The notes: a model not told the origin generated them from the sequence alone. A stretch of DNA of 25,348 nt from an uncultured Armatimonadota bacterium (GCA_903881535.1 CAIRTT010000106.1:1-25348), one strand, 5' to 3'. Shown: positions 1 to 10,119, counted from the stretch's first letter. Numbers and translations are program-made.

Positions 1-527
1 ACGGTTTCAAGCAATGGAACGGTCAGTGTTCCGGTCTTTGGATCAAATTGATAGCTCTCGGTTACAACGGTGTTGAAGCCCTGTTCATCGTAGTAGCGAC
101 GTACTTTGGTGATGTCATCAGCCAGGGTCTTGGTATTGAGGACATCCCCAGGCTTTGTCTGCAACAGTGGAAGCAGCTTTGCGTTTGTTATCGAGCGGTT
201 TCCGGAGAAAACGATATTTCCGATGACCGGGTTTTCGACGATCTCAAAGATGACTTTGACTTTGCGATCCAGCGTATCTTCTGTTCGTGCATAGACTTCG
301 GCATAGAGGCCCTTGTCACGAAGTGCCGCCCGAGCCTTTGTAAAGGCATCATTTGAAAACGGTTGCCCCTCACGCACGCCGGCATTACGTATCACGAGGC
401 GCGCGGATTCATCGTTCGTGCGCACGAGTCCCGTGATGACAATATCTGCGACTGGGCGCGTATCCTGAGTAAACCCAGGCGTCGCCAGCGCGATTAAAGC
501 ACTCGAAATTGCCAGCCGTCGTACCAT
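1..527 (-). CDS. BamA/TamA-type outer-membrane assembly protein, N-terminal part (cut by window edge)
   Basis: The reading frame is open from the ATG at 525-527 to the left edge, giving about 175 residues. It begins with a short basic segment and a hydrophobic stretch typical of a Sec signal peptide (MVRRLAISSALIALA). Two POTRA-like repeats follow: one starts near ADIVITGLVRTNDE, the second near IGNIVFSGNRSITN and continues to a YYDEQGF motif typical of POTRA ends. POTRA domains of the Omp85 family sit in the periplasm and hand unfolded outer-membrane proteins to a C-terminal beta-barrel, which would lie outside the window. I chose the ATG at 527 because AAAGGG lies 6 nt upstream; an ATG at 533 abuts that motif. 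The gene lies 28 bp after the sigma factor gene and downstream of tamB. BamA and TamA cannot be separated without the barrel and the full POTRA count. Confidence 0.85.
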   Translation of the reverse strand, partial: MVRRLAISSALIALATPGFTQDTRPVADIVITGLVRTNDESARLVIRNAGVREGQPFSNDAFTKARAALRDKGLYAEVYARTEDTLDRKVKVIFEIVENPVIGNIVFSGNRSITNAKLLPLLQTKPGDVLNTKTLADDITKVRRYYDEQGFNTVVTESYQFDPKTGTLTVPLLET

Positions 528-555
528 ATGCATCCCTTTATGATATCCCTCGACA

Positions 556-1185
556 TCATTTGTCCTGTTTTCCCAATCCTGCAATATACGGGTCAAGGCG
601 TAGCTTGATTTTCAACCGGGCCCTATGCAGCCGCGTCTTGACTGCCGGTACCGTAAGCCCACTCACCTGTGCCACTTCTTCGTAGGACATATTCTCCCAC
701 ACGGAAAGCACAAAAACGTCCCTGTACTCTGGCGATAGCGCATCCACTGCTTCCCGCACAAGCGTATCAAGTTCTTTATCCAGAAACAGCCGCTCCGGTA
801 GCGCAGACCAGTCCGCGACATCCCGGGCCATTCCATCCTCATCATCCACGCTAATAGGAGAATCAAGGCTAAACGATTCTCGTCCCCGCCTGCGATCCCG
901 GACCTTGTACCAGTTCTTGACATTGTTATAAGCGATTTGATACAGCCACGTAAAAACCAGTGAGTCTCCCCGAAATTTCCCCCACGACCTCCATGCATTG
1001 ACAAAAGTCTCCTGCATAATGTCGGCGGCATCCTCGGGGTTTCCAACCATCCGCAAAATAAAGTTATAAATCCGAACTTCATGGGCTCGATACGCTGCTT
1101 CGAAGGCACGACGCTTCCGCGCCTCTGCCCCCCAGAATGGATAGCGTTCCGGGTATTGCTCCGGTGCAGCGTTCTGGTCGTCCAA
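556..1185 (-). CDS. ECF-family RNA polymerase sigma factor
   Basis: This 209-residue protein has the two-domain layout of an extracytoplasmic-function sigma factor. Region 2 spans about residues 26-100 (AYRAHEVRIYNFILRMVGNP, DIMQETFVNAWRSW, FTWLYQIAYNNVKNWYK). Region 4 spans about residues 138-193 and contains the helix-turn-helix YEEVAQVSGLTVPAVKTRLH. The start is TTG, with AAGG 10 nt upstream; the next in-frame ATG is at residue 46, inside region 2, and would destroy the domain. It lies 90 bp after tamB and 28 bp before the BamA/TamA-type gene on the same strand. No anti-sigma gene of the usual zinc-finger or membrane type follows, which is unusual for this family. Its position between two envelope-assembly genes suggests a role in outer-membrane homeostasis, but that is inference. 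Confidence 0.92.
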   Translation of the reverse strand: MDDQNAAPEQYPERYPFWGAEARKRRAFEAAYRAHEVRIYNFILRMVGNPEDAADIMQETFVNAWRSWGKFRGDSLVFTWLYQIAYNNVKNWYKVRDRRRGRESFSLDSPISVDDEDGMARDVADWSALPERLFLDKELDTLVREAVDALSPEYRDVFVLSVWENMSYEEVAQVSGLTVPAVKTRLHRARLKIKLRLDPYIAGLGKQDK

Positions 1186-1275
1186 TGTTTCACTACCTTG
1201 GACGTTTCTCGGACCGAATGGTTTCGTGGCAATTCGCTTCCAGACCGGTATGACCGTATCCAGATTTATACAGCA

Positions 1276-4200
1276 TCAATAGTTGACCGTCCCCCGGATG
1301 AAAAACAATGTGTCGCGCTGAGTGCTTGTTTGCGCTGCTCCAAGTAGGAAGCGAGGCTGATAGCGACCTCTGGTACGGAATGTAAACAGCTCGTAGTTGA
1401 CACCATAGCTGTACGGAAGCTGGCGTCCTGCCTGACTCCGTGTGGAAAGACTTCGCGTGAGATCGACACTAAACTTGTCAAATGGCTCATCAAACCGCCG
1501 GACAACCCGGAAGGTCGCGAGGCCATCGGTGCCGTACGTGACATCTAGGGCATCTAGGCGAAACGTATCGCGCACACTGTTGGTGATTGGTGCAAACACG
1601 CTCGGGACAAGCCCTGCCTCAAAGATGCGGTTGCCAAATTCACGTACCGCCTGGTCTGTATCGCCACTGGCGATGAGGTCAAACTGCCGTCTTGCTCCCA
1701 ATAAATCGACGATCTGATTACGCGTAAGGCTTGGTTCAGCATCGAGTGAGAGCAGCTGGAGAATCTCGGTGCCTCCCACGGCGCCGATATCCACGACACC
1801 CGTCAGCTTTGCGAGAACGCGGTATGTCTGCGATGTGGATGCACCGGTATTCGCAAGCACTGGATTCGCGAAGCGGGAATCTACAGCACGGGTACCGTTG
1901 CTGTCTGCAACGCCAGTGATCCGCCCCTCAGCGATAACGCCAGCAAGCGTTGCTGTGGACTTGAGCTTGGACCAGTTGACAAGCACATCCCCGCCGCGGT
2001 TTATGTCAAGACGAGCAAGCGGATACCGCAGCTGTCCACCGGTGGTGATCAGATTCGCCACGACGGTTGTGTCGACCAGGCTTCCACCTACAGTTACATC
2101 GCCGCGGCCACGCAGCTCAAGACCAGTCGTGGTGCTGGCAAACAGAATCGCACGGGCATCTGTGGCAAGCTTTATTCCAAGCTTCCACTGTGGGTTTACG
2201 GTCACAGTCTTCGACGCTGCGGTTGGAACACTTGGCCTTGGAACACGAAAAATGGCATCCCTTACTTCGAGTGGCCGATTGTCATCCGTCGCGAAGACCG
2301 GGTTCAGGATGTCACCCTTGATGCTGATGATGCCATCCACCTGAGCACTAAGCGCCTCCCCAAGACCATTTGCCCCCTTGAGATCCTTGACTTCGAGCCA
2401 AGCCGTCAGGTTATTGATCTCGGGACGTAGGGCTATGGCTTCGATTGCAAGGGCATATTGTCCTCGCAGGCGTGCCACCGGCTGGTTTGCCTCGGCCTTT
2501 TGAAACAGCCGCGTAAAGTCTTCAAGATTATCCAGCTGAACAAAGCCGGTGAGTTTTGCGGCTCCCCCGGACAGTTTTGGCTGGGATGGCGGTGATGCGA
2601 GGAGGATCTCTCCACGGGTGACCGTCGCTCTGTTTCCACTTAGCCCAAATGCTACATTTCCTGACTTTAGGGCACTGACCATTTGCCGTTTGCTCACTTG
2701 CGATGTCAGCGCAGCGCTTACATCGGTGAGGGTCACATTCCCGCCCAGCATCGGCTTGTTCAGCGTCCCGGTCACTGACACCGCGCCATTGAGTTCTCCT
2801 GAAATGTCGATTGACTTCCACTGAAGCGCATCCGCAAGCGTCTTCATCTGGACTTTGTTCGCAGTCATCGACAATTCATCGATCCGCTTATCAGGAAGTA
2901 TTCGCATCGCCTCAAGGCTGATCGGTACGCCAGCCTTTATCCTAATTTCCTGTTCATCATGCTTTGCCAATGCTTCATCCACGAACAGGTAAAGATCACC
3001 AGCTGCACTTGCCTCGAGGCGGGCATTGACTCGCACGACATCAAGCTTGATTTTGTCTTTGGCTGGCGTTTCCCACGTCATGTCATTGCCATCAATGGTT
3101 CCTTGGACCTTTGGTCTGTCTGTCGTCCCTTTTGCGACAATGGTTATACTGTCGAGCTTGCCAACCAAAGGAACATCGCCGATGAAGGGCTTGAAGAGGT
3201 CCATCGATGGCTGAATGGACTCAAAAACGAGATCCATCCCATAGCTTTTATCCGTTGTGCCTTCGGGAAGATGCAGTGTTCCACGGCCCGTAATGACAGA
3301 TTGTTCAGAATCCAGGGATGCATCCTTAATGGTCCAAACTCGCTCCGCAAGTGTGGCATCGAGGCGTAAGAGGTCAAACTTAGCCTGCCCAAGCATCGGG
3401 GATTTACCAACCGCTGTGATTGCGACCATCGGGTCCACCCAGCGGTCTCCATCGTGGTGTAGCGTAATATCAGCGGATGTCGAAATCTCGGCGCTGAGAT
3501 TTTCAGGAATCTTATCCGTCCAGCCAACGGGCGTAAATTCGGTGACCGGCAACACTTTACCAAGGGTGCGTAGCTCATCAATGGTAAGGCCATTCACCCC
3601 AGCTGAAAGGCGGAGCGTCCGCTCACCGCCGAGCCATTCGAGCTTGGAAAGGGTCCAGTCTGCCCCATACTCGTTAGCCATCAACGGCGTCAGCTGGACA
3701 TCCCAGCCATAGGGACCATCCGCCTGGGTGACCCGTAATGCAGAGATACCAAAGGGCTTCCCGGGCATCCACCGGCTGGCGCCATACTGAAGCGCTTCCC
3801 GAACCTGCAGCTGACCACTCAGCGAGGGATACTGAAGCGTACCGGTGACACCAATACGTGCGGAAACGCTGCCGCCAACAGCTGCATCCTGACTCACACG
3901 GTTCGCCAGGATACCAATATTCAAATTTTCTGTCGCCAGAAGCCCTGATAGATTGCCATCATTTGCTATACGGACATCCCCTGTCACACGCCCCGCTTCC
4001 AAAGATGCGGAAATGTTCGAGAGTGCAAGTACTTGGTTTTGCCAGAGAAATTGGGTGGATGCGCTCCCGATGCGATAATCGCCAAGACCGATGGCCTCTA
4101 GCTGAATGCTGCCTGCAATCCGTAACTGGTTGGTTGTTCCACTGATGCGTGCGCTGAGTTCACCCACATCACCGGAGACATCCCAGTCCGCCTCACGCCA

Positions 4201-6399
4201 GCCAAAAGCTTTGCTGACCGCCTGATAGTCTCCGCTTTCATGCAGGATGCCCAATGCCCATGGCATTAAGTCACCACGTACCATCGGAATCAGCCGCGCG
4301 ATGTCGACATGCTTTCCGGTCACAGAGACATCAAATTGTGGCAAGTCAGTGCGGCCACGAATCCGCCCGGTCACAACGACATCCGCTGGGAGCCACGAGA
4401 CGTAGAGCGGCTTGAGGAGATCAATCGAAAGGTTGCCTGATGAATCACTGATCCAGCGGATTTCCTCACAACGTATCGCATCCGCCTGAAGCACACGATT
4501 TTCCGCAATAACCCGTGGGTTCAACACCACCAAGTCACTCAAATTCAAGACAGGCCGTGTTAGCGTTCCATCGATGGCAATGCGTCCATTCGCAGTTCCA
4601 TTATCAAATGGAACCCCTACCACCATGCCGCCGGTGGCAAGGTCGATGCCAGTAAACGCCCCTTCAAGCGACAGCTCACCTTCATACGCGAGCGTGCCTG
4701 AGACCTTAGCCATACCGCCTGCACCGAGGATGTTGCCCTCTAAAACTTTGACACGATCGGAATCTGCAACAACATCCGTGTGAAATGCCGCCTCAGCCCC
4801 AGTTGTAACGGAGCGGACTTTTCCATTGAGTGTGGCTCTGGATGTGATTACGTTTTTGGCAGCTGGGTTATATGCCCCATCACCTTGGATATCTGCCGCG
4901 ACATCAAATCCAACATCCTCAACCTTGCCCTTGACCGCCTCTTGAATGGCACGTAGTGTGAGCCCCCGGCCAGCATAGTGAAATCGACTTTTACCGGTCG
5001 CGAGTTCGATTGTTGCATCCACAGGGACACGGATCCGCCCCGTTTCTGCCGCTCCAACAACGGTGGCCGTTTTGCCGGCAACGTGCACACGCGCGGTGAC
5101 ATCGATTGGTGCCTTAATGGCCTTCAGCTGGATACCACGCACGGATGCATCCGCATCTACCGTAAATGCCCGGCCTTTCCACTCAATCAACGCTCGCTTG
5201 AGCGTCGCATCCCCAAGGTCGACACCACTGACAGCGTTCGTGGGAATCTGTAAAACGGATGCCACCTTCCGCGTGGTGCAGCGCTCGGCGGTAACGATAA
5301 GGGCGCCAGATGTCACGCCACGCAGATCCACAAAGCCATTCATTTGGACAGGGATGCCCGACAGTCCCCCTCGTCCGGAGAATGCAACTGACTTATCCTG
5401 AATATTGATACTGGCATCGATGTTAGTGGCAGCCGGAATTTTGGTTTCAGGCAGGCGGATGCTCGTTCCCGCGACACGCACATCCCCGGAGAGGGTTACC
5501 TTTGTCTCCGTAGCGACGATGTTAATGTCAGCGGTCCCGCGGCCGCCCGCAATTTGGATGGTGTTCTTCGGAAGCGCGGCAAGTGGCATCCAGTAATCAA
5601 TCGCAGCATCCCGGCCCGTGATGTGGACACGCGTGCTTTGACCGCGTCCGATGACGGGATGGTCAACAACAAGGCCAACGCCGATGTCGCGACCGACGAG
5701 TGCACCATTTTTGTTGGCAGCGCGCGCTTCGCCCGAGAAGCGGCCACGGGTTGCGAGCAACCCACCGGCATCGATGACACCGTTGACATGCACCAATGCG
5801 GTTACACGCGGATTGAGCTGGTGCCCAGGGAGGGAATAGTCTAGCAGGCTGACAGCGGCATCGTTCAGTTCGACGCGAATATCAAGTGGCTTTGATGTGT
5901 CATCCACTTTCACCGGTTTAGACTTCAAGAGGTCCGCGATGAAGAATTGGCCATCGGGTCTGCGTGCCAAAATGAGAGAAGGCTGCTTTAGCTTCACCGT
6001 CATCGCGACCGGCTTGAGGCGTGTGAGTTTTATCGATGCTGATGGCACCGAGAGTATGGAAGATCCGCCATGGATGCGTGCTTCGGCAGGGAGCGTTCCA
6101 ATACGAATATCATCGATGTCGAGGGTAAGTCCCTGCGGTGGAAGTATGCCGGTGCGGATGACACGCAGCAGTGTTTCCCTAGAAAGTCGAAGTTTCCCGA
6201 CGGAGACGGGACGCTTCATTGCGCGTGTCAGCTCTGCAGACACAATGGGTGCTGCGCGATCGAGGTCTCGGTTTCCCCGATTGACCAGATTGGTGCCAAC
6301 CCACAGTGCAAAGAAGCACGGGGGCAGCACCATTATCAGGAAAGCGAGCAAGCGGTAGCCCAGTGGAAGCTCCAGCTTGCGCAGTGGGCTACGGTTCAA
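1276..6399 (-). CDS. tamB: TamB-like translocation and assembly module protein (DUF490)
   Basis: This 1707-residue protein has one hydrophobic anchor near residues 14-36 (GYRLLAFLIMVLPPCFFALW). After it comes a very long repetitive region rich in short alternating hydrophobic/polar beta segments, as in AsmA/TamB proteins. The C-terminal few hundred residues match the DUF490 pattern, with TRNQIVDLLGARRQFDL and an ending in an aromatic residue (RGTVNY). TamB proteins span the periplasm as a hydrophobic groove and act with Omp85 proteins in outer-membrane protein insertion or lipid transport. It is longer than E. coli TamB (about 1260 residues). The start is TTG with AAGGG 6 nt upstream, overlapping the lipA stop; the next ATG is inside the membrane segment. 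It lies 9 bp downstream of lipA and is probably co-transcribed with it. An Omp85-family partner is encoded two genes downstream. Confidence 0.9.
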   Translation of the reverse strand: MNRSPLRKLELPLGYRLLAFLIMVLPPCFFALWVGTNLVNRGNRDLDRAAPIVSAELTRAMKRPVSVGKLRLSRETLLRVIRTGILPPQGLTLDIDDIRIGTLPAEARIHGGSSILSVPSASIKLTRLKPVAMTVKLKQPSLILARRPDGQFFIADLLKSKPVKVDDTSKPLDIRVELNDAAVSLLDYSLPGHQLNPRVTALVHVNGVIDAGGLLATRGRFSGEARAANKNGALVGRDIGVGLVVDHPVIGRGQSTRVHITGRDAAIDYWMPLAALPKNTIQIAGGRGTADINIVATETKVTLSGDVRVAGTSIRLPETKIPAATNIDASINIQDKSVAFSGRGGLSGIPVQMNGFVDLRGVTSGALIVTAERCTTRKVASVLQIPTNAVSGVDLGDATLKRALIEWKGRAFTVDADASVRGIQLKAIKAPIDVTARVHVAGKTATVVGAAETGRIRVPVDATIELATGKSRFHYAGRGLTLRAIQEAVKGKVEDVGFDVAADIQGDGAYNPAAKNVITSRATLNGKVRSVTTGAEAAFHTDVVADSDRVKVLEGNILGAGGMAKVSGTLAYEGELSLEGAFTGIDLATGGMVVGVPFDNGTANGRIAIDGTLTRPVLNLSDLVVLNPRVIAENRVLQADAIRCEEIRWISDSSGNLSIDLLKPLYVSWLPADVVVTGRIRGRTDLPQFDVSVTGKHVDIARLIPMVRGDLMPWALGILHESGDYQAVSKAFGWREADWDVSGDVGELSARISGTTNQLRIAGSIQLEAIGLGDYRIGSASTQFLWQNQVLALSNISASLEAGRVTGDVRIANDGNLSGLLATENLNIGILANRVSQDAAVGGSVSARIGVTGTLQYPSLSGQLQVREALQYGASRWMPGKPFGISALRVTQADGPYGWDVQLTPLMANEYGADWTLSKLEWLGGERTLRLSAGVNGLTIDELRTLGKVLPVTEFTPVGWTDKIPENLSAEISTSADITLHHDGDRWVDPMVAITAVGKSPMLGQAKFDLLRLDATLAERVWTIKDASLDSEQSVITGRGTLHLPEGTTDKSYGMDLVFESIQPSMDLFKPFIGDVPLVGKLDSITIVAKGTTDRPKVQGTIDGNDMTWETPAKDKIKLDVVRVNARLEASAAGDLYLFVDEALAKHDEQEIRIKAGVPISLEAMRILPDKRIDELSMTANKVQMKTLADALQWKSIDISGELNGAVSVTGTLNKPMLGGNVTLTDVSAALTSQVSKRQMVSALKSGNVAFGLSGNRATVTRGEILLASPPSQPKLSGGAAKLTGFVQLDNLEDFTRLFQKAEANQPVARLRGQYALAIEAIALRPEINNLTAWLEVKDLKGANGLGEALSAQVDGIISIKGDILNPVFATDDNRPLEVRDAIFRVPRPSVPTAASKTVTVNPQWKLGIKLATDARAILFASTTTGLELRGRGDVTVGGSLVDTTVVANLITTGGQLRYPLARLDINRGGDVLVNWSKLKSTATLAGVIAEGRITGVADSNGTRAVDSRFANPVLANTGASTSQTYRVLAKLTGVVDIGAVGGTEILQLLSLDAEPSLTRNQIVDLLGARRQFDLIASGDTDQAVREFGNRIFEAGLVPSVFAPITNSVRDTFRLDALDVTYGTDGLATFRVVRRFDEPFDKFSVDLTRSLSTRSQAGRQLPYSYGVNYELFTFRTRGRYQPRFLLGAAQTSTQRDTLFFIRGTVNY

Positions 6400-6408
6400 T
6401 CCGGTCCC

Positions 6409-7389
6409 TTAGACCACCGCGAGTGGCAGGTCAAGCCTACGTTTGCCAGGCATCGCCGGTCGGGATCCGTGCGTATCACGGACCTGATCAGCGAAGTCGA
6501 TTGCATTGTAGGATGAGCGGACAAACGGACCGGATGCGACATACGCAAAGCCCATTTCCTGTGCGATGGCCTTGTAGTCATCGAAGACCGTCGGGTGAAT
6601 GTACTCGACGACATCCAGGTAACCCTTGCCAGGCTTTAGGTATTGCCCGAGGGTGACGACATCCACGCCGGCATCCTTCCAGTCGCGCAGGACTTCAATC
6701 ACTTCATCTTTTGTTTCGCCAAGACCGAGCATGATGCCGGATTTGGTGTAGATGGTTGGAGCGATTTCCTTGACAGTCCGGAGGAAGTCAATCGACCGCA
6801 CATACTTGGCTTGTGGCCGAACGGTGCGGTAGAGGCGTGGAACGGTTTCCGTGTTGTGGTTGAAGACATCCGGGTGTGCGCTACACACAATTTCGATTGC
6901 AAAGCGTCGTCCCCGGAAGTCGGGCGTGAGCACTTCGACGCTGGAGTCGGGGCACTTGACACGCAGGGCCTCAATGACGGCTGCGATGTGACTTGCTCCG
7001 CCATCGTAGATATCATCCCGGTTTACACTCGTCACGACGACGTGCTTGAGTCCGAGGTCTGCTGCTGCATCTGCGACGCGAGCAGGCTCATCGGCTTCGA
7101 GCGGTGCCCCACGACCGGTTTTGACGGCGCAAAACCGGCAGGAGCGCGTGCACGTATCGCCCATCACCATGAATGTCGCTGTGCCTTTGGACCAGCATTC
7201 TCCAAGGTTTGGGCAGCGGGCTTCTTCACAGACAGTGACCAGCCTCCCGGTACGCATCAGGTTTTCGACCCGGTGTGTATCCCGTGAACGCGGCACCTTA
7301 ATGGTCAGCCACTCAGGAATCCTTCGATGGACCTTTGTGGTTGCGGTGGTTCCATCCGCGCTGTCGATGACAGGAAGCTGCTCACTCAC
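6409..7389 (-). CDS. lipA: Lipoyl synthase, radical SAM
   Basis: This enzyme inserts two sulfur atoms into octanoyl groups on carrier proteins such as the E2 subunits of pyruvate and 2-oxoglutarate dehydrogenases and the glycine cleavage H protein. The 326-residue length is normal for the family. Both iron-sulfur cluster motifs are intact: the auxiliary-cluster cysteines C54, C59 and C65 (CEEARCPNLGEC), and the radical SAM motif C80, C84 and C87 (CTRSCRFC). The C-terminal RSSY motif that completes the auxiliary cluster is at about residues 291-294. The start is GTG with AAGG 7 nt upstream, overlapping the acnA stop; the gap to acnA is 9 bp. No lipB or lplA is seen in the window. Co-transcription with aconitase makes sense because both serve the TCA cycle; the tight link to tamB is less expected. 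Confidence 0.97.
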   Translation of the reverse strand: MSEQLPVIDSADGTTATTKVHRRIPEWLTIKVPRSRDTHRVENLMRTGRLVTVCEEARCPNLGECWSKGTATFMVMGDTCTRSCRFCAVKTGRGAPLEADEPARVADAAADLGLKHVVVTSVNRDDIYDGGASHIAAVIEALRVKCPDSSVEVLTPDFRGRRFAIEIVCSAHPDVFNHNTETVPRLYRTVRPQAKYVRSIDFLRTVKEIAPTIYTKSGIMLGLGETKDEVIEVLRDWKDAGVDVVTLGQYLKPGKGYLDVVEYIHPTVFDDYKAIAQEMGFAYVASGPFVRSSYNAIDFADQVRDTHGSRPAMPGKRRLDLPLAVV

Positions 7390-7398
7390 TTGTGTACC

Positions 7399-10119
7399 TT
7401 ATGCCTTTGCCACCAGCTGGCGGAGAACGTAGGGCAGGATGCCTCCGTGGAGGTAGTATTCGACCTCAATCGGAGTGTCGATGCGAAGCGTCAGGGCATG
7501 CTCAGTTGTGCTGCCATCCGCGCCATGGATACGCAATGTGACATCCATCATCGGTGTGATTCCACCCGCAAGCCCAACCAAGTCGTACGATTCGGTTCCG
7601 GTGATGCCAAGTGTCTGCGCACTCTCGCCATCCTTGAACTGGAGAGGCAGCACGCCCATCCCGACAAGGTTTGAGCGGTGAATTCGCTCAAAGCTCTGCG
7701 CAACGACGGCCTTGACGCCCAGCAAGCTGGTCCCCTTAGCCGCCCAGTCGCGGCTGGAGCCGGTTCCGTACTCGTGTCCGGCGAAGACCATTAAGCCGAC
7801 GCCTTCGCCTTGGTACTGCATACAGGCATCGTAGATGTCCAGCTGCTGACCGCTTGGCTGATGCACGGTCACGCCGCCTTCAACACCCGGAACCATCAGG
7901 TTTTTGATACGGACATTTGCGAAGGTGCCACGTGTCATCACACGGTCATTTCCGCGGCGTGAGCCGTAGGAGTTGAACTCGCTGACAGGAACACCCTGCT
8001 CTTGGAGGTAGCGTCCAGCTGGACTGGATGCCTTGATCGCTCCCGCAGGTGAGATGTGGTCAGTGGTGACAGAGTCGCCAAAGATAGCCATCGCCCTTGC
8101 ACCGATAACATCGGCAGCCGTTCCAGATTCCATCGTAAATGCATCGAAGTAGGGTGGATGTTGGATGTACGTGGATGCTTCATCCCATGCGTAAACGGTT
8201 CCATCCGGGCTTGGGATGTCTTTCCACAGCGGGTTTTGGTCACCAAGGTCGCCGTAGAGCTCACGGTAGACAGCTGGATCGGATGCTGTGTGAATGAGAG
8301 CTGCGACTTCTGCATCGGATGGCCAGAGATCTGCGAGGTAGACAGGTGTGCCATCTGTGCCGGTGCCGATTGGCTCCGTGGTGATATCGACATTGACCGA
8401 GCCTGCGAGGGCGTAGGCAACAACGAGAGGCGGCGACATCAGGAAGTTCGCTTTGACATTTGCATGCACGCGCGCTTCAAAGTTACGGTTTCCGGAAAGG
8501 ACGGACACAGCGACGACTTGGTTGTCGACGATTGCCTTCTCGATGGCTGGGTGCAGAGGACCGGAGTTACCGATACAGGTTGTACAGCCGTAGCCAACGG
8601 TTTGGAAGCCAAGTTGGTTGAGGTAGGTTTGCAGGCCGGTTTTCTCGAGGTAGGCGGTGACGACACGGGAGCCAGGGCCAAGGCTTGTCTTGACGGTTTC
8701 CCGGATGGTCAGTCCGCGCTCGACAGCCTTCTTTGCAACGAGTCCAGCAGCCAGCATCACGGATGGGTTGGATGTATTCGTACAGCTGGTGATCGCGGCG
8801 ATGACAATATCGCCATCGGAGATGGTGGATGTCTCGAGGGAGCGGTCAACCTCTGCGGCAATGGAATCTACCATTGGGAGGATTGTTGCGGCCCCAGAAA
8901 GCGATGGCTTGTTGTAAGCCGCCGGATCGGTCAGCATCGTGGAGAAGGCGGATTTGACCTCGGTCAGCTCGATGCGATCCTGTGGACGCTTTGGCCCGGC
9001 GACACTTGGAACGACGGTTGCGAGGTCAAGATTGTGGACCTGTGAGTACGCGATGGTCCCGGCTTCCGGAATACCGAACATCCCCTGTGCCTTGTAATAC
9101 TGGCGGTACGCATCCACCTGCTCTTCCGTACGACCCGTGTTGGTCAGGTAGCGACAGCATTCTTCATCGACGGGGAAGAAGCCCATCGTGGCGCCGTATT
9201 CAGGAGCCATGTTGGCGATCGTCGCGCGGTCGGTCAGCGAAAGGCTAACAGCGCCTGTGCCGTGGAACTCAACGAACTTACCAACGACCTTCGCTTTTCG
9301 GAGCATTTCGGTGATGGTCAGAACGAGGTCGGTTGCGGTGACGCCAGGCATGAGGGAGCCGGTGAGGTTTACGCCGACCACATCGGGGGTGAGGAAGTAA
9401 ACAGGCTGTCCGAGCATTCCGGCTTCCGCTTCAATCCCGCCGACGCCCCAGCCAACGATACCAAGACCATTGATCATCGTGGTGTGCGAGTCAGTTCCCA
9501 CGAGGGTGTCCGGGTAGAAGAGGCCATCATCGGTGGAAAGAACACCCTTGGCGAGGTATTCGAGGTTTACTTGATGGACGATACCCACGCCTGGTGGAAC
9601 GACACTGAATGTGTCAAAGGCCTGCATCCCCCACTTCATGAACTGGTAGCGCTGTGTATTGCGCTCGAATTCGATTTCCATGTTGCGGCGAAGGGCATCT
9701 GGGCGCTCGGAGACATCAACCTGAACGGAGTGGTCTACAACCAGATCCACGGGTACGAGGGGCTCAATGATGCCAGCATTTTTGCCGAGTTTGTCGACAG
9801 CGCTGCGCATCGCGGCCATGTCCACGAGGAGGGGCACCCCGGTAAAGTCCTGTAGGACGACACGTGCGACCACAAATGGAACTTCATCGGTGCGCTCAGC
9901 CGTCGCCGCCCAGTTTGCCAATGTGTGTACATCGGCTTCTGCCACACGCTTGCCATCACAGTTGCGCAGGACAGACTCGAGCACAATTCGGATGGAAACA
10001 GGGAGCTTGGACACTGGCCCAACTCCGGCATCCTCAAGGGCAAGCAGGGAATGGTATGTCCCGGTTTTGCCGGAGCCATAGCTAAACGATCGAAGGGTTC
10101 CAAATGGGTTGTTGGCCAT
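7399..10119 (-). CDS. acnA: Aconitate hydratase (AcnA/IRP1 type)
   Basis: This cytoplasmic 4Fe-4S enzyme isomerises citrate to isocitrate in the TCA cycle. It has 906 residues from the ATG at 10119, the usual size for the monomeric AcnA type. Visible family motifs are GTDSHTTMINGLGIVGWGVG in the N-terminal half, the first cluster cysteine in ITSCTNTSNPSVM, the other two in GYGCTTCIGNSG, and the swivel-domain signature GHEYGTGSSRDWAAKG. An upstream in-frame GTG at 10128 would add three residues but has no ribosome-binding site; the ATG has a weak GAG 8 nt upstream. This is the first gene of a tight acnA-lipA-tamB run, so the promoter called at 10170-10178 probably drives all three. It is divergent from the glycosyltransferase-like gene. 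Confidence 0.97.
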   Translation of the reverse strand: MANNPFGTLRSFSYGSGKTGTYHSLLALEDAGVGPVSKLPVSIRIVLESVLRNCDGKRVAEADVHTLANWAATAERTDEVPFVVARVVLQDFTGVPLLVDMAAMRSAVDKLGKNAGIIEPLVPVDLVVDHSVQVDVSERPDALRRNMEIEFERNTQRYQFMKWGMQAFDTFSVVPPGVGIVHQVNLEYLAKGVLSTDDGLFYPDTLVGTDSHTTMINGLGIVGWGVGGIEAEAGMLGQPVYFLTPDVVGVNLTGSLMPGVTATDLVLTITEMLRKAKVVGKFVEFHGTGAVSLSLTDRATIANMAPEYGATMGFFPVDEECCRYLTNTGRTEEQVDAYRQYYKAQGMFGIPEAGTIAYSQVHNLDLATVVPSVAGPKRPQDRIELTEVKSAFSTMLTDPAAYNKPSLSGAATILPMVDSIAAEVDRSLETSTISDGDIVIAAITSCTNTSNPSVMLAAGLVAKKAVERGLTIRETVKTSLGPGSRVVTAYLEKTGLQTYLNQLGFQTVGYGCTTCIGNSGPLHPAIEKAIVDNQVVAVSVLSGNRNFEARVHANVKANFLMSPPLVVAYALAGSVNVDITTEPIGTGTDGTPVYLADLWPSDAEVAALIHTASDPAVYRELYGDLGDQNPLWKDIPSPDGTVYAWDEASTYIQHPPYFDAFTMESGTAADVIGARAMAIFGDSVTTDHISPAGAIKASSPAGRYLQEQGVPVSEFNSYGSRRGNDRVMTRGTFANVRIKNLMVPGVEGGVTVHQPSGQQLDIYDACMQYQGEGVGLMVFAGHEYGTGSSRDWAAKGTSLLGVKAVVAQSFERIHRSNLVGMGVLPLQFKDGESAQTLGITGTESYDLVGLAGGITPMMDVTLRIHGADGSTTEHALTLRIDTPIEVEYYLHGGILPYVLRQLVAKA

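Noticed and set aside
556..1185. ECF sigma factor as the direct partner of the STAS switch at 12357
   Set aside because: Classical SpoIIAB/RsbW switches act on group 3 sigma factors, not ECF factors, and the two loci are 11 kb apart with many unrelated genes between.
8056..9045. 329-residue open frame on plus, antisense to acnA
   Set aside because: It lies wholly inside the strongly supported aconitase gene. Its protein is rich in C, W, G and D without family motifs, as expected of an antisense shadow.
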